The position numbers were made by a program, and so were the translations under genes. Below, in pieces: positions 43,137 through 51,032 of a stretch of 51,032 nt of DNA (the stretch's first letter is position 1; every line of letters begins with the position of its first letter). Under the pieces are notes generated by a model, which saw only the letters and a list, made by a program, of their open reading frames with translations, had not been told where the DNA came from and did not search any database. Source of the DNA: an uncultured Eubacteriaceae bacterium (lineage in GTDB: Bacteria; Bacillota; Clostridia; Lachnospirales; CAG-274); assembly GCA_947167715.1 (NCBI GenBank), contig CAMVJD010000017.1:1-51032 (forward strand), given 5' to 3'.

Positions 43137-44300
43137 TCATAGAAGTTTTTTATATGTCATATCTATTCCGAAAGCACCTAAAGGTGCTGTAAGAAGTATT
43201 GCAATTACCGAAACCGCCAACACAATATTCCCACAAGAAAGTCCCATTGCTAATGGCAAACCACCTATTGCTGCCTGTACAGTAGCCTTTGGTATATATG
43301 CTATCATACAAAAAAATTTTTCTTTTAATTTAAGCTTGGTTCTTAACAAACAGAATAATACGCCGCCCATTCTGAAAACAAGTACAGCAAAAAGCAACAA
43401 TACAGCATTTACGCCCACCTCTTTCAAACTATCAACCGCAACCGCTGCACCTATCGATACGAACAAAAATACTTCCGCAATGCTCCACATTTTATCATAC
43501 TTGGATGCTAATTTTACGGCAAGCGGGGCTTTGATTTTTTTTATTCCCACACCAATAAACATAACAGCTATCAATGCAGCAAAGGGAATAGGAAAATGGT
43601 CCTCTATATATAACAGAATAAATGTCAATGAAAGAATAGTTGCACTTTTTATCGTATCACGTATGTGAGTTTTTTCAAAATAAAATGACAGAAGTATCCC
43701 TAATAGAAAACCGATAACAGCTCCAATAAAAATAGAGAAAGGTATTTCGGCAAAGCTTGAAAAAGAAACGGATTTACCTTGCGCTATTCCTGTGAATGCA
43801 GTAAATAGTACGATAACAAAAACGTCATCCACAGACGCTCCTGCAAGTATCATCTGTGGAATACAATGCTCTGTGCCACGTTTTTCGTCTATAAGTTTTA
43901 TCATTCTCGGTACTATTACCGCAGGAGATACCGCACCTACAACTGCACCCATAATTGCTGCATCAATATGCGAGACTCCCAAAAATATCGGTGCAAGTAA
44001 TACCATACCGCCCACTTCAAAGCACGCGGGTAAAAAGCACATTAAAACCGCAGGTCTGCCAACTTTTTTTAGATCATTAAGGTCAAGTTTCAAGCCTGCT
44101 CTTAATAAAATTATAACAAGTGCGATTTTTCGAAGGTCAGGAGCAATATCTAAAACAGATGTATCTATCACATTTAATATATGCGGTCCGATAACAATTC
44201 CTGATATTATCATTCCGAAAAGACTCGGGAGTCTTATTTTTTTACTAAGCCATCCTGAAAGTAAACCTGACAAAATTATAAATGCAATGCTGATAAGCAT
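43137..44300 (-). CDS. Cation/proton antiporter (CPA family) under fluoride control
   Basis: 387 residues from the ATG at 44300 (AAGGAGTTGAG upstream), with about 11-12 hydrophobic helices through the whole length, as in monovalent cation:proton antiporters of the CPA superfamily. Typical features are the N-terminal LPSLFGMIISGIVIGPHIL and the middle GAVVGAVSPAVIVPRM and GASVDDVFVIVLF segments, the latter with an Asp-Asp pair. Such antiporters occur among fluoride-riboswitch regulons and are thought to help fluoride or acid tolerance. The leader carries exactly that riboswitch, so I infer a role in fluoride stress. Transported ions are not certain. The frame extends to 44351, but that part lies in the riboswitch terminator. 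Confidence 0.92.
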   Translation of the reverse strand: MLISIAFIILSGLLSGWLSKKIRLPSLFGMIISGIVIGPHILNVIDTSVLDIAPDLRKIALVIILLRAGLKLDLNDLKKVGRPAVLMCFLPACFEVGGMVLLAPIFLGVSHIDAAIMGAVVGAVSPAVIVPRMIKLIDEKRGTEHCIPQMILAGASVDDVFVIVLFTAFTGIAQGKSVSFSSFAEIPFSIFIGAVIGFLLGILLSFYFEKTHIRDTIKSATILSLTFILLYIEDHFPIPFAALIAVMFIGVGIKKIKAPLAVKLASKYDKMWSIAEVFLFVSIGAAVAVDSLKEVGVNAVLLLFAVLVFRMGGVLFCLLRTKLKLKEKFFCMIAYIPKATVQAAIGGLPLAMGLSCGNIVLAVSVIAILLTAPLGAFGIDMTYKKLL

Positions 44301-44320
44301 AAACTCAACTCCTTGAATAC

Positions 44321-44374
44321 AAAATAAAAAGCTGATAACTGTGCACGACAAAAAGACGTACAGAAGTCATCAGC
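44321..44374 (-). terminator. Riboswitch-controlled intrinsic terminator
   Basis: On the minus strand GCTGATGACTTCTG (44374-44361) can pair with the later CAGTTATCAGC (ending 44331), followed by TTTTTATTTT. The 5' arm is also the 3' part of the fluoride aptamer, giving a simple on/off switch. Confidence 0.85.
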
Positions 44375-44440
44375 TATAAAAGCGGTTTAAACACTATGTG
44401 TTAAGGGAGAACATCATTCCCTGCATATTTAACTGCTTTT
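44361..44440 (-). promoter_or_regulatory. Fluoride riboswitch (crcB motif)
   Basis: On the minus strand AGGGAATGATGTTCTCCCT (44422-44404) forms the conserved aptamer stem and loop, and GCTGATGACTTCT (44374-44362) is the conserved 3' strand. The arms AAAAGCAGTTAAA (44440-44428) and TTTAAACCGCTTTT (about 44391-44378) can pair around the core. It sits between a clear promoter and the antiporter gene. Confidence 0.88.
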
Positions 44441-44469
44441 ATAATAACATACATATTCAGTATTGTAAA
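44441..44469 (-). promoter_or_regulatory. Promoter of the fluoride riboswitch-antiporter unit
   Basis: On the minus strand, TTTACA (44469-44464), a 17-bp spacer and TATTAT (44446-44441), immediately upstream of the aptamer. Confidence 0.75.
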
Positions 44470-44548
44470 GTCTTTTTATACCAATTATAAAAATTATAAA
44501 AATATTGGTTATGCTTAATGTCAAAAATACGGCGCCGTTCCGATTTGC

Positions 44549-44573
44549 CTATCGTCATAGCTCCCCCAAAAGC
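44549..44573. repeat. Direct repeat left of the solitary recombinase (candidate attachment site)
   Basis: A 25-bp segment matching 46553-46577 at 23 of 25 positions, in the same orientation. This copy is also one half of a 40-bp imperfect dyad (44548-44587) centred on a C run, the shape expected of a serine recombinase site. Confidence 0.65.
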
Positions 44574-44610
44574 TATGGCGAATAGGCTAACAAAAATCGG
44601 ATAAGGCGTG

Positions 44611-46482
44611 TTATACTTGAACGGGTGTTGCTGTTCTCGGTTCTCGGTTTGTCAGGTCTTTCAACTCTAAGTAAACACCGTTTGCTTTATCGACAGCACG
44701 CTCTTGTTCTTTTCTTGCTATGATTTTTGGCTTTTGTCTTTGTTTCCATTTCTCATAGTATTCTTTTTCCTTGCCGCTCGCCTTTCGTTTAAGATAGTTT
44801 TGATGTAAGCGTTCCCTTGTGCGTTGCCTTTCTTCTTCGGCGGCAATTTCTTCCGCCGTAGGCTCTTGCTCTTTTAGGTTAGGCGGTATGAATTGTCCCA
44901 CGAAATTAAAATATATCTCCACTGTCTGCGGAGAGGTTGAACAACCTTTTATATCTCGTTCGTGTACCAGTATCTTATCCACAAACTCATTTATCATAGT
45001 CGGAGTCAGCGTATCAAAGTTTTGGTACTTGTCCATAAGTGCGATAAAACTTTCTGCCGACCTTAATGAAATATTGTACCGCTCCAGATCTTTATTGATA
45101 GTTTCTATTTCGGCGGAAACGGATTTTTGTTCGGCACAATATTTTTTATCGAGAACATCATAGCGGCTGTCGGGTATCTTGCCCAAGATGTTATCTTCAT
45201 ATATACGGCAGATAAGATTTTCAAGTTCTTCCTCTCTGGATTTGAGTTCTGCAAGCCGCTTATTTAATTTTTTGACCTCGCTGTTAAGTTGTTCCTCTTG
45301 AACATTCTGAATAGCAGCGATAAATTTTTCCTTGTCTATCTTGGAATACTCGGCTATCTTTTGAAGCATTGTTCTTATGAGCTCCAAAACGACATCGGCA
45401 TTTATGCGGTGCTGGGTCTTACATAGTGTCCCGCAAGGTACTTTGCCGTACTGTGAACAGGTAAACTGCGGTATTCGTTTGCCGTTATTAACTCTGTGAA
45501 CATACATTTTGCCGCCGCAATCGGCACAATACAACAAACCTGTCAGCGGATGTGCTTCGCCCCAACCATCGGGATATCGCCTTGCACGTCCTCTGATACG
45601 CTGAACATTGTCGAATAACTCCTGCGATATGATAGGCTCGTGAGTGTTCTCGAATACAAGCCAGTTATCTTGGCTGACATAATGCGATTTTTTGTCCTTG
45701 AAGTGCTTTTGCGTTTTAAAGTTGACGGTATGACCGAGATACTCCCGCTTGTCCAATATCTGCACGACCGTTGAAGAACCCCAACCGTAAATATCTTTAA
45801 AGGTCTTGGTCTGATTAACTCCCTGCTTATGCTTTGCCAAATGTGCCGACGGGATAAGTACCTTTTCGTCTTGCAATATCTTTGCGATCTGATAAGGTCC
45901 TTTGCCGTCAAGAGTCATTTCGAAAATGCGGCGGACAACTGCTGCCGCCTCCTCGTCAACTATCCACTTGGTCTTGTCCTCCTCGGATTTAAGATAACCG
46001 TAGCATACATTGCTCATCATACGCTTGCCCGATAAGCCCTTTGCTTTGAAAACGGACTTTATTTTCTTGGAAGTATCTCTTGCGTACCATTCATTCATAA
46101 TGTTGCGGAACGGGATAAAATCATCGTCTCCCTGTGCCGTGTCCGTGCCGTCATTAACGGCGATCAGACGAACACCACGCTGACGAAGCATTTCCAAAAC
46201 CTGTCCGACTTTCAGATAATCACGCCCCATACGGCTCATATCCTTAACGATTATCGTAGTTATCTTGCCTTGCTCGACACCTTCAAGCATTGCAAGAAAA
46301 CCGGGTCGGTCAAAACGTGTACCCGAAATGCCGTCATCCGTAAAATGTATGAAGTTGGTCATATTGTGGGACTGGGCATAGTTTTCAAGCATCTTCTTCT
46401 GATTGATAATGCTGTTTGACTCTCCCACAAGCTCATCATCACGACTTAACCTCTCATATAATGCAACTAATTTCTCTGCCAT
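44611..46482 (-). CDS. TnpX-like large serine recombinase (DUF4368 type)
   Basis: 623 residues. The resolvase domain has LYERLSRDD (nucleophile Ser13), SRMGRDYLKVG and EWYARDTSKKI. The recombinase domain (about 160-290) follows, then a zinc ribbon (LLYCADCGGKMY with CSQYGKVPCGTLC), a coiled coil, and a long basic C-terminal DUF4368-type tail (RERLHQNYLKRKASGKEKEYYEKW region). It resembles TnpX of Tn4451 and related excisionases. It stands alone, framed by 25-bp direct repeats 2,004 bp apart, so it may be a minimal integrated element or the residue of a larger one. It differs from the trio at 37.8-42.7 kb. Confidence 0.95.
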   Translation of the reverse strand: MAEKLVALYERLSRDDELVGESNSIINQKKMLENYAQSHNMTNFIHFTDDGISGTRFDRPGFLAMLEGVEQGKITTIIVKDMSRMGRDYLKVGQVLEMLRQRGVRLIAVNDGTDTAQGDDDFIPFRNIMNEWYARDTSKKIKSVFKAKGLSGKRMMSNVCYGYLKSEEDKTKWIVDEEAAAVVRRIFEMTLDGKGPYQIAKILQDEKVLIPSAHLAKHKQGVNQTKTFKDIYGWGSSTVVQILDKREYLGHTVNFKTQKHFKDKKSHYVSQDNWLVFENTHEPIISQELFDNVQRIRGRARRYPDGWGEAHPLTGLLYCADCGGKMYVHRVNNGKRIPQFTCSQYGKVPCGTLCKTQHRINADVVLELIRTMLQKIAEYSKIDKEKFIAAIQNVQEEQLNSEVKKLNKRLAELKSREEELENLICRIYEDNILGKIPDSRYDVLDKKYCAEQKSVSAEIETINKDLERYNISLRSAESFIALMDKYQNFDTLTPTMINEFVDKILVHERDIKGCSTSPQTVEIYFNFVGQFIPPNLKEQEPTAEEIAAEEERQRTRERLHQNYLKRKASGKEKEYYEKWKQRQKPKIIARKEQERAVDKANGVYLELKDLTNREPRTATPVQV

Positions 46483-46552
46483 AGAAACACCTCCTTTTCC
46501 GCTTTTTTTCTAACTTTTTCCATAGCAGATTTGAATATTGATTAAAAAGTCT

Positions 46553-46577
46553 CTATCATCATAGCACCCCCAAAAGC
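46553..46577. repeat. Direct repeat right of the solitary recombinase (candidate attachment site)
   Basis: Partner of 44549-44573, with two mismatches. The sequence to the right of the shared core differs between the copies, as expected of attL and attR. Confidence 0.65.
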
Positions 46578-46681
46578 ACTTGGTAATTAAGCATGTGTTA
46601 AAATTCTGCATAATCCGCAGCGGCTATCAAGCCATAAAAAAGCCATGTTTTTGTGCATTGTGACAAAAAAATATTGTTTAA

Positions 46682-46710
46682 TTGACTTTATTGGCGAAAT
46701 ATTATAAAAT
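46682..46710 (+). promoter_or_regulatory. Promoter of the hydrogenase operon
   Basis: TTGACT (46682-46687), a 17-bp spacer and TAAAAT (46705-46710), about 100 bp before the hydC start. The rest of 46483-46807 is AT-rich and holds only the direct repeat at 46553. Confidence 0.65.
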
Positions 46711-46807
46711 ATTATAGTATGTATGACTTGAAACCGAATTTATGCGGATAAGTGTTAATTATTTCACAAATAAGTATCTATCCGCATTAAAAAATAAGGA
46801 GGATATT

Positions 46808-47287
46808 ATGGCAAAGCTACAGGCGGCTGCGGCCGCAAAAATTGCGGAGATCTGCGACAGATACAAAGACGAAAAAACTCCGCTTATGATGATTTTAAGT
46901 GATATTCAAAACGAATACGGCTACATACCCCTCGAGGTGCAGGAGCTTGTTTCACAAAAAACAGGCATATCCGTTGCCGAGATCTACGGTGTTGTTACCT
47001 TTTATTCGTTCTTCTCCCTTACACCCAAGGGAAAATACGTTATCGGCTGCTGCCTTGGTACGGCGTGCTATGTAAAGGGCGCACAGCAGGTAATAGACAA
47101 ATTCTGCGAAATACTTAAAATAAACCCGGGCGAGACCACCGAGGACGGTTTGTTTACAATTGACGCCCTGCGCTGTATCGGTGCCTGCGGCATCGCACCC
47201 GCAGTAAGCATAAACGGCAAGGTTTATCCGAAGATGAGCGTTGCACAGGTCGGCGAAGTTATAGAGCAGTACAAAAAGGAGGCGTAA
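46808..47287 (+). CDS. hydC: NuoE-like subunit of [FeFe] hydrogenase (HydC)
   Basis: 159 residues starting MAKLQAAAAAKIAEICDRY at 46808 with AAGGAGG upstream; the longer frame to 46742 has no good ribosome binding site. It has a helical N-terminus, then a thioredoxin-like domain with four Cys for a [2Fe-2S] cluster (CLGTAC and RCIGAC). It relays electrons between NADH, ferredoxin and the hydrogenase in the cytoplasm. It is first of three tightly spaced genes and ends 3 bp before hydB. Confidence 0.94.
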   Translation: MAKLQAAAAAKIAEICDRYKDEKTPLMMILSDIQNEYGYIPLEVQELVSQKTGISVAEIYGVVTFYSFFSLTPKGKYVIGCCLGTACYVKGAQQVIDKFCEILKINPGETTEDGLFTIDALRCIGACGIAPAVSINGKVYPKMSVAQVGEVIEQYKKEA

Positions 47288-47290
47288 AGC

Positions 47291-49174
47291 GTGATAGCAA
47301 GTGTTGACAAACTTAACGAAAATATCGAGGTCTGTTCAAAGCGCCTTGGTGACAAGCTTACGGGCGCAGACGGCAAACGTCATATAGTTTTATGCGGCGG
47401 TACGGGCTGTCTTTCCAACAACTCAAAGGAGATAGCCGATAAATTCCGTCAGGTACTCGAGGAAAAGGGTCTTCTTGACAAAACCACGGTAAATCAGGTG
47501 GGCTGTTTTGGTTTCTGCTCGCAGGGTCCCTTTGTTAAAATTTATCCCGAGGACACTCTCTACCGTCTTGTTACCATGGACGATGTAGAGGAGATAGTCG
47601 AAAGCGACATTATAAACGGCGTTGTTGTGGATCGCCTTTTATACGAGGAGCCGTCCACGGGCGAAAAGGTGTCCAAGCAGGACGATATCAATTTCTATAA
47701 AAAGCAAAGACGTGTTGCTTTGCACGGCTGCGGCGTTATCGACCCCGAAAACATAAACGAGGCTCTCGGTCACGGCGCATTCAAGGGTCTTGAGCGTGCG
47801 CTTTCAATGTCCAGACAGGAGGTCATTGACGAGGTGCTTGCATCGGGTCTTCGCGGACGCGGCGGCGCAGGCTTCCCCACGGGCAGAAAGTGGCAGTTTG
47901 CATATAATTCGGTAAGCGACGAAAAATACGTTGTTTGTAACGGTGACGAGGGCGACCCCGGCGCATTTATGGACAGAAGTATATTAGAGGGTAATCCCCT
48001 TGCGGTGATCGAGGGTATGATGATAGCGGGCTATGCTATCGGCGCACAAAACGGTTATTTCTATGTTCGTGCGGAATATCCCATTGCCGTAAACAGATTA
48101 AAAATAGCTATTAAGCAGGCGGAAGAGCTTGGCCTTTTGGGCGACAATATTTTGGGCTCCGGTTTCAGCTTCAGATGTCATATCCGTCTTGGTGCGGGTG
48201 CCTTTGTCTGCGGCGAGGAAACAGCACTTCTTAATTCGATAGAGGGCAAGCGCGGCATGCCGCGTCCCAGACCCCCGTTCCCCGCGGTAAAGGGTCTTTG
48301 GGGTCAGCCCACCATTATAAACAATGTTGAAACTCTTGCCTGCGTGCCTTATGTTTTAAGGGAAACAGCAGAAAGCTTTTCTTCCGTGGGTACGGAAAAA
48401 TCCAAGGGCACAAAGGTATTTGCTCTCGGCGGCAAGGTAAACAACGTAGGCCTTGTTGAGGTGCCTATGGGTACAACTTTGCGCGAGCTTATTTATGATA
48501 TAGGCGGCGGCATACCCAACGGCAAAAAATTTAAGGCTATCCAGACAGGCGGCCCCTCGGGTGGCTGTCTTACAGAGGAATTCCTTGACGAGCCCATAGA
48601 TTTTGACAACCTTGTACAAAAGGGCTCCATGATGGGCTCGGGCGGCGCTATCGTTATGGACGAGGACAACTGTATGGTAGATGTTGCTAAATTCTATATG
48701 GAATTTATCTGCGACGAATCCTGCGGCAAATGCTCGCCCTGCCGTATCGGTACAAAGCGTATGCTTGAAATACTTACCCGTATAACAGAGGGTACGGGCA
48801 CTATGGAGGACCTTGAAGCGCTTGAAGAATTAAGCCGCACGGTAAAGAACAACTCGCTCTGCGCCCTGGGTCAGACAGCGGCTAACCCCGTTGACTCCAC
48901 CTTAAAGCATTTCAGGGACGAATATATTGCACATATCGTGGATAAAAAATGTCCCGCACACGTTTGCAAAAAACTTATGGAATACTATATCGACCCCGAC
49001 AAGTGTATCGGCTGCGGCCTTTGCGCAAAGGGCTGTCCCGTTGAATGTATCAAAAGAACGGATTATGTTGCAGAGGGCCACAAGCTTGCATCCTTCGCTA
49101 TCAATGCCGATGCCTGCGTAAAATGCGGTTCCTGTATAAGCGTTTGCCGTCTTAAGGCAATTTCCAAGAAATAA
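47291..49174 (+). CDS. hydB: NuoF-like NADH/flavin subunit of [FeFe] hydrogenase (HydB)
   Basis: 627 residues from a GTG start preceded by AAAAGGAGG. Order of domains: N-terminal thioredoxin-like [2Fe-2S] domain (GGTGCLSNNS, GCFGFC), NuoF FMN/NADH core with RGRGGAGFPTGRKW (about 187), a [4Fe-4S] site ESCGKCSPCRIGT (about 475), and a C-terminal two-cluster ferredoxin domain (CIGCGLCAKGC and CVKCGSCISVC, from about 570). This fused layout is that of the beta subunit of electron-bifurcating hydrogenases, which couple NADH and reduced ferredoxin oxidation to H2 formation. Confidence 0.96.
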   Translation: MIASVDKLNENIEVCSKRLGDKLTGADGKRHIVLCGGTGCLSNNSKEIADKFRQVLEEKGLLDKTTVNQVGCFGFCSQGPFVKIYPEDTLYRLVTMDDVEEIVESDIINGVVVDRLLYEEPSTGEKVSKQDDINFYKKQRRVALHGCGVIDPENINEALGHGAFKGLERALSMSRQEVIDEVLASGLRGRGGAGFPTGRKWQFAYNSVSDEKYVVCNGDEGDPGAFMDRSILEGNPLAVIEGMMIAGYAIGAQNGYFYVRAEYPIAVNRLKIAIKQAEELGLLGDNILGSGFSFRCHIRLGAGAFVCGEETALLNSIEGKRGMPRPRPPFPAVKGLWGQPTIINNVETLACVPYVLRETAESFSSVGTEKSKGTKVFALGGKVNNVGLVEVPMGTTLRELIYDIGGGIPNGKKFKAIQTGGPSGGCLTEEFLDEPIDFDNLVQKGSMMGSGGAIVMDEDNCMVDVAKFYMEFICDESCGKCSPCRIGTKRMLEILTRITEGTGTMEDLEALEELSRTVKNNSLCALGQTAANPVDSTLKHFRDEYIAHIVDKKCPAHVCKKLMEYYIDPDKCIGCGLCAKGCPVECIKRTDYVAEGHKLASFAINADACVKCGSCISVCRLKAISKK

Positions 49175-49189
49175 TAGGGGGTAATAACT

Positions 49190-50956
49190 ATGGCGAAATT
49201 AAATATTAAAATAGAAGGTATCTCCTATCAGGCCGAGGAGGGCATGACCATTCTGGAGGCCGCTAAGGCAAACGGCTATGAGATACCGTCACTTTGTACC
49301 TTTAACCACGGCGAATGTAATGTAGGCTCCTGCCGCGTTTGTCTTGTAGAGGCAACGGGCGCAAGAGGCCTGGTTGCAAGCTGTGTTTATCCCATATCCG
49401 AGGGTATGGAAATTAAAATCAATTCTCCGAAGGCTCTCGAGGCAAGACGCGAAAGCGTTGAGCTTCTGCTTTCAAACCATAATCAAAACTGCCAGCAATG
49501 TGAGAAAAACGGCAGGTGCGAGCTTTTGCACGTTGCAAAATTAACGGGCGCAAGGGATAACGCCTTTGCAGGCTCTCACACTCCCGTACACATTGACAGG
49601 CTTGCACCCGGTATTGTAAGAGATACCTCTAAATGTGTGCTTTGCGGCAGATGTATAGCAAGATGTCAGAACGCTCACGGTCTTGGTATTTTAGGCTTTG
49701 AAAACCGCGGCTTCAGCACCTTTGTTTCTCCCGCCGAGGACAGAAGCTTCCAGAACTCTCCCTGTATACAGTGCGGTCAGTGCGTAAGCGTTTGTCCTAC
49801 CGGCGCGCTCATGGAAAACAGCGAGATAGGCAAGATAGACGAGGCGTTCAGGGCAGGCAAGCATATAGTTGCACAGGCTGCTCCCGCAGTAAGGGCGGCA
49901 CTCGGCGAGGAATTCGGCTATCCTATCGGTACACCCGTAACGGGCAAGATGATAGCCGCTATGAGAAGACTCGGCTTTGAGAGAGTATACGATGTAAACT
50001 TTGGCGCAGACCTTACAATAATGGAAGAGGGCACAGAGCTGCTTGACAGAATAACAAACGGCGGCGTTCTGCCTATGATAACCTCCTGCTCACCCGGCTG
50101 GATAAACTATGCCGAGATGAACTACGGCGACCTTCTGCCCCACCTTTCAAGCTGCAAGTCGCCCCACCAGATGCAGGGCGCAGTGATAAAAAGCTACTGG
50201 GCACAGCAAAACGGCCTTGATCCCAAGGATGTATTTGTTGTTTCGGTTATGCCTTGTACCGCCAAAAAGTACGAAAAGGACCGCGAGGTCATGGAGTATA
50301 ACGGCGTAAGGGACGTTGATGCGGTAATAACCACCAGAGAGCTTGCAAGAATGATAAAGCGCGCAGGTATTATGTTCAATCGTCTGCCCGACGAGGATTG
50401 GGACAGCGATATTATGGGCGATTACACGGGCGCAGGCGTTATCTTCGGTGTAACGGGCGGTGTTATGGAGGCCGCTTTAAGAACCGTTTACTATAAGCTT
50501 ACGGGCAAGGAAAGGGACGGTATCGTATTTACCGAGGTACGCGGCCACGATGCGGGCATAAGAGAGGCAAGCCTTGATATCAACGGCACAAAGGTAAATG
50601 TTGCCATTGCCTCGGGTATGAAGAGCGCGAAGGTGCTGCTTGACGATATCCGCGCAGGCAAAAGCAAATATCACTTTATTGAAATTATGGGTTGCCCCGG
50701 CGGCTGTATAAACGGCGGCGGTCAGCCGTATGTGCGCGAGTGCTTCCTTGAAAACGAGGATGACGATATTATGGACACCTATAAGGAAAAGCGCGCAAAA
50801 GCCCTCTATACCGAGGACGAGCGTCAGACCCTGCGTCAGTCGCATAAAAATCCGCAGATAATCAAGCTTTACGATGAATTCCTTGGCGAGCCCAATTCAC
50901 ATAAGGCTCACGAGCTTCTGCATACGACCTACGAAGCAAGAGAAGGCTTTAAATAA
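49190..50956 (+). CDS. hydA: [FeFe] hydrogenase catalytic subunit (HydA)
   Basis: 588 residues. An N-terminal [2Fe-2S] ferredoxin domain (CTFNHGECNVGSCRVC) is followed by a His-Cys cluster motif (NHNQNCQQCEKNGRC), two [4Fe-4S] motifs (CVLCGRCIARC, CIQCGQCVSVC), and the H-cluster domain with TSCSPGW (about 298), MPCTAKK (about 354) and MGCPGGCINGGGQP (about 500). A small-subunit-like helical tail ends it. It reversibly makes H2 from protons. Starting 15 bp after hydB, it completes a HydABC complex. Maturation genes (hydE, hydF, hydG) are not in the window. All H-cluster cysteines are present. Confidence 0.97.
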   Translation: MAKLNIKIEGISYQAEEGMTILEAAKANGYEIPSLCTFNHGECNVGSCRVCLVEATGARGLVASCVYPISEGMEIKINSPKALEARRESVELLLSNHNQNCQQCEKNGRCELLHVAKLTGARDNAFAGSHTPVHIDRLAPGIVRDTSKCVLCGRCIARCQNAHGLGILGFENRGFSTFVSPAEDRSFQNSPCIQCGQCVSVCPTGALMENSEIGKIDEAFRAGKHIVAQAAPAVRAALGEEFGYPIGTPVTGKMIAAMRRLGFERVYDVNFGADLTIMEEGTELLDRITNGGVLPMITSCSPGWINYAEMNYGDLLPHLSSCKSPHQMQGAVIKSYWAQQNGLDPKDVFVVSVMPCTAKKYEKDREVMEYNGVRDVDAVITTRELARMIKRAGIMFNRLPDEDWDSDIMGDYTGAGVIFGVTGGVMEAALRTVYYKLTGKERDGIVFTEVRGHDAGIREASLDINGTKVNVAIASGMKSAKVLLDDIRAGKSKYHFIEIMGCPGGCINGGGQPYVRECFLENEDDDIMDTYKEKRAKALYTEDERQTLRQSHKNPQIIKLYDEFLGEPNSHKAHELLHTTYEAREGFK

Positions 50957-50989
50957 TACTAAAAAAAGCTGTCGCATTATGATATGTAC

Positions 50990-51001
50990 CCAGAATTCTG
51001 G
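50990..51001. repeat. 12-bp palindrome at the window edge
   Basis: CCAGAATTCTGG, flanked by TGTA and ACACA. It lies 34 bp after hydA and could be the end of an insertion sequence or an operator; the window stops too soon to tell. No clear terminator for the hyd operon is visible. Confidence 0.25.
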
Positions 51002-51032
51002 ACACATTGATTTATGAGCAGGCCACACACAT

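Noticed and set aside
43123..44316. Two long rightward frames (181 and 174 residues) opposite the antiporter gene
   Set aside because: Antisense shadows. The leftward frame encodes a convincing antiporter with a riboswitch and ribosome binding site. The shadows are Ser/Thr/Ile-rich low-complexity strings.
1..51032. CRISPR arrays, tRNA or rRNA genes
   Set aside because: I saw no regularly spaced direct repeats and no tRNA or rRNA signatures. The cloverleaf-like elements lack anticodon-arm and T-loop features.

Overview
The window looks like chromosome of a Gram-positive anaerobe of the Clostridia (Bacillota), plausibly a gut or rumen Ruminococcaceae/Oscillospiraceae-type organism. The reasons are Bacillota-type parS sites, strong AGGAGG ribosome binding sites, a pheST T-box, a trimeric [FeFe] hydrogenase, a dockerin-bearing surface protein, and TnpV/TnpX-type mobile genes. 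The species cannot be named from the sequence.

Backbone, 1-15.9 kb. A leftward cluster, parA-parB-DUF4446-HAD phosphatase-serS-rtcB-like, carries three perfect 16-bp parS palindromes (119, 3783, 5585), so this is probably near the replication origin. The RtcB-like protein has lost the segment that should carry its guanylylated histidine. A rightward ABC exporter operon follows (ATPase, membrane-anchored ectodomain protein, two ABC-2 permeases), then a dense multi-hairpin element. Next are leftward pheS-pheT behind a T-box with a UUC specifier, and a pectinesterase-family gene.

Accessory island, about 16.0-43.1 kb. It is a mosaic. Two cassettes of small serine resolvase plus YpsA-like SLOG protein (16.2-17.3 and 25.2-26.4 kb) bracket a BspA-like (DUF285) surface protein with a C-terminal dockerin and two separate mobilisation modules: a leftward MobC-relaxase-membrane protein-TnpW-like set and a rightward Rep-like-MobC-relaxase set. 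No type IV secretion genes are present, so transfer would need a helper. The main cargo is a type I restriction-modification operon, hsdM-DUF4238-hsdS-DUF4238-hsdR-Schlafen/AlbA_2. Its HsdS has three target recognition domains, a TAEL-type 12-bp triple repeat, and an (AG)8 tract between the second and third domains. Slippage at that tract would truncate the protein to a normal two-domain HsdS. TnpV, a small RHH-like protein, a 980-bp non-coding stretch and three tandem large serine recombinases complete the island. The recombinases are followed by about 450 bp of stacked inverted repeats.

Right side, 43.1-51.0 kb. A cation/proton antiporter gene lies behind a fluoride riboswitch with an intrinsic terminator. 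A solitary TnpX-like recombinase gene is framed by 25-bp imperfect direct repeats 2,004 bp apart, which looks like a minimal integrated element. The window ends with hydC-hydB-hydA, an NADH/ferredoxin-linked, probably electron-bifurcating [FeFe] hydrogenase.

The strongest candidates for something new are the phase-variable three-TRD type I system with interleaved DUF4238 genes, the relaxase/membrane-protein gene overlap of 236 nt, the resolvase-SLOG pairs, the truncated RtcB and the cloverleaf-like non-coding elements.
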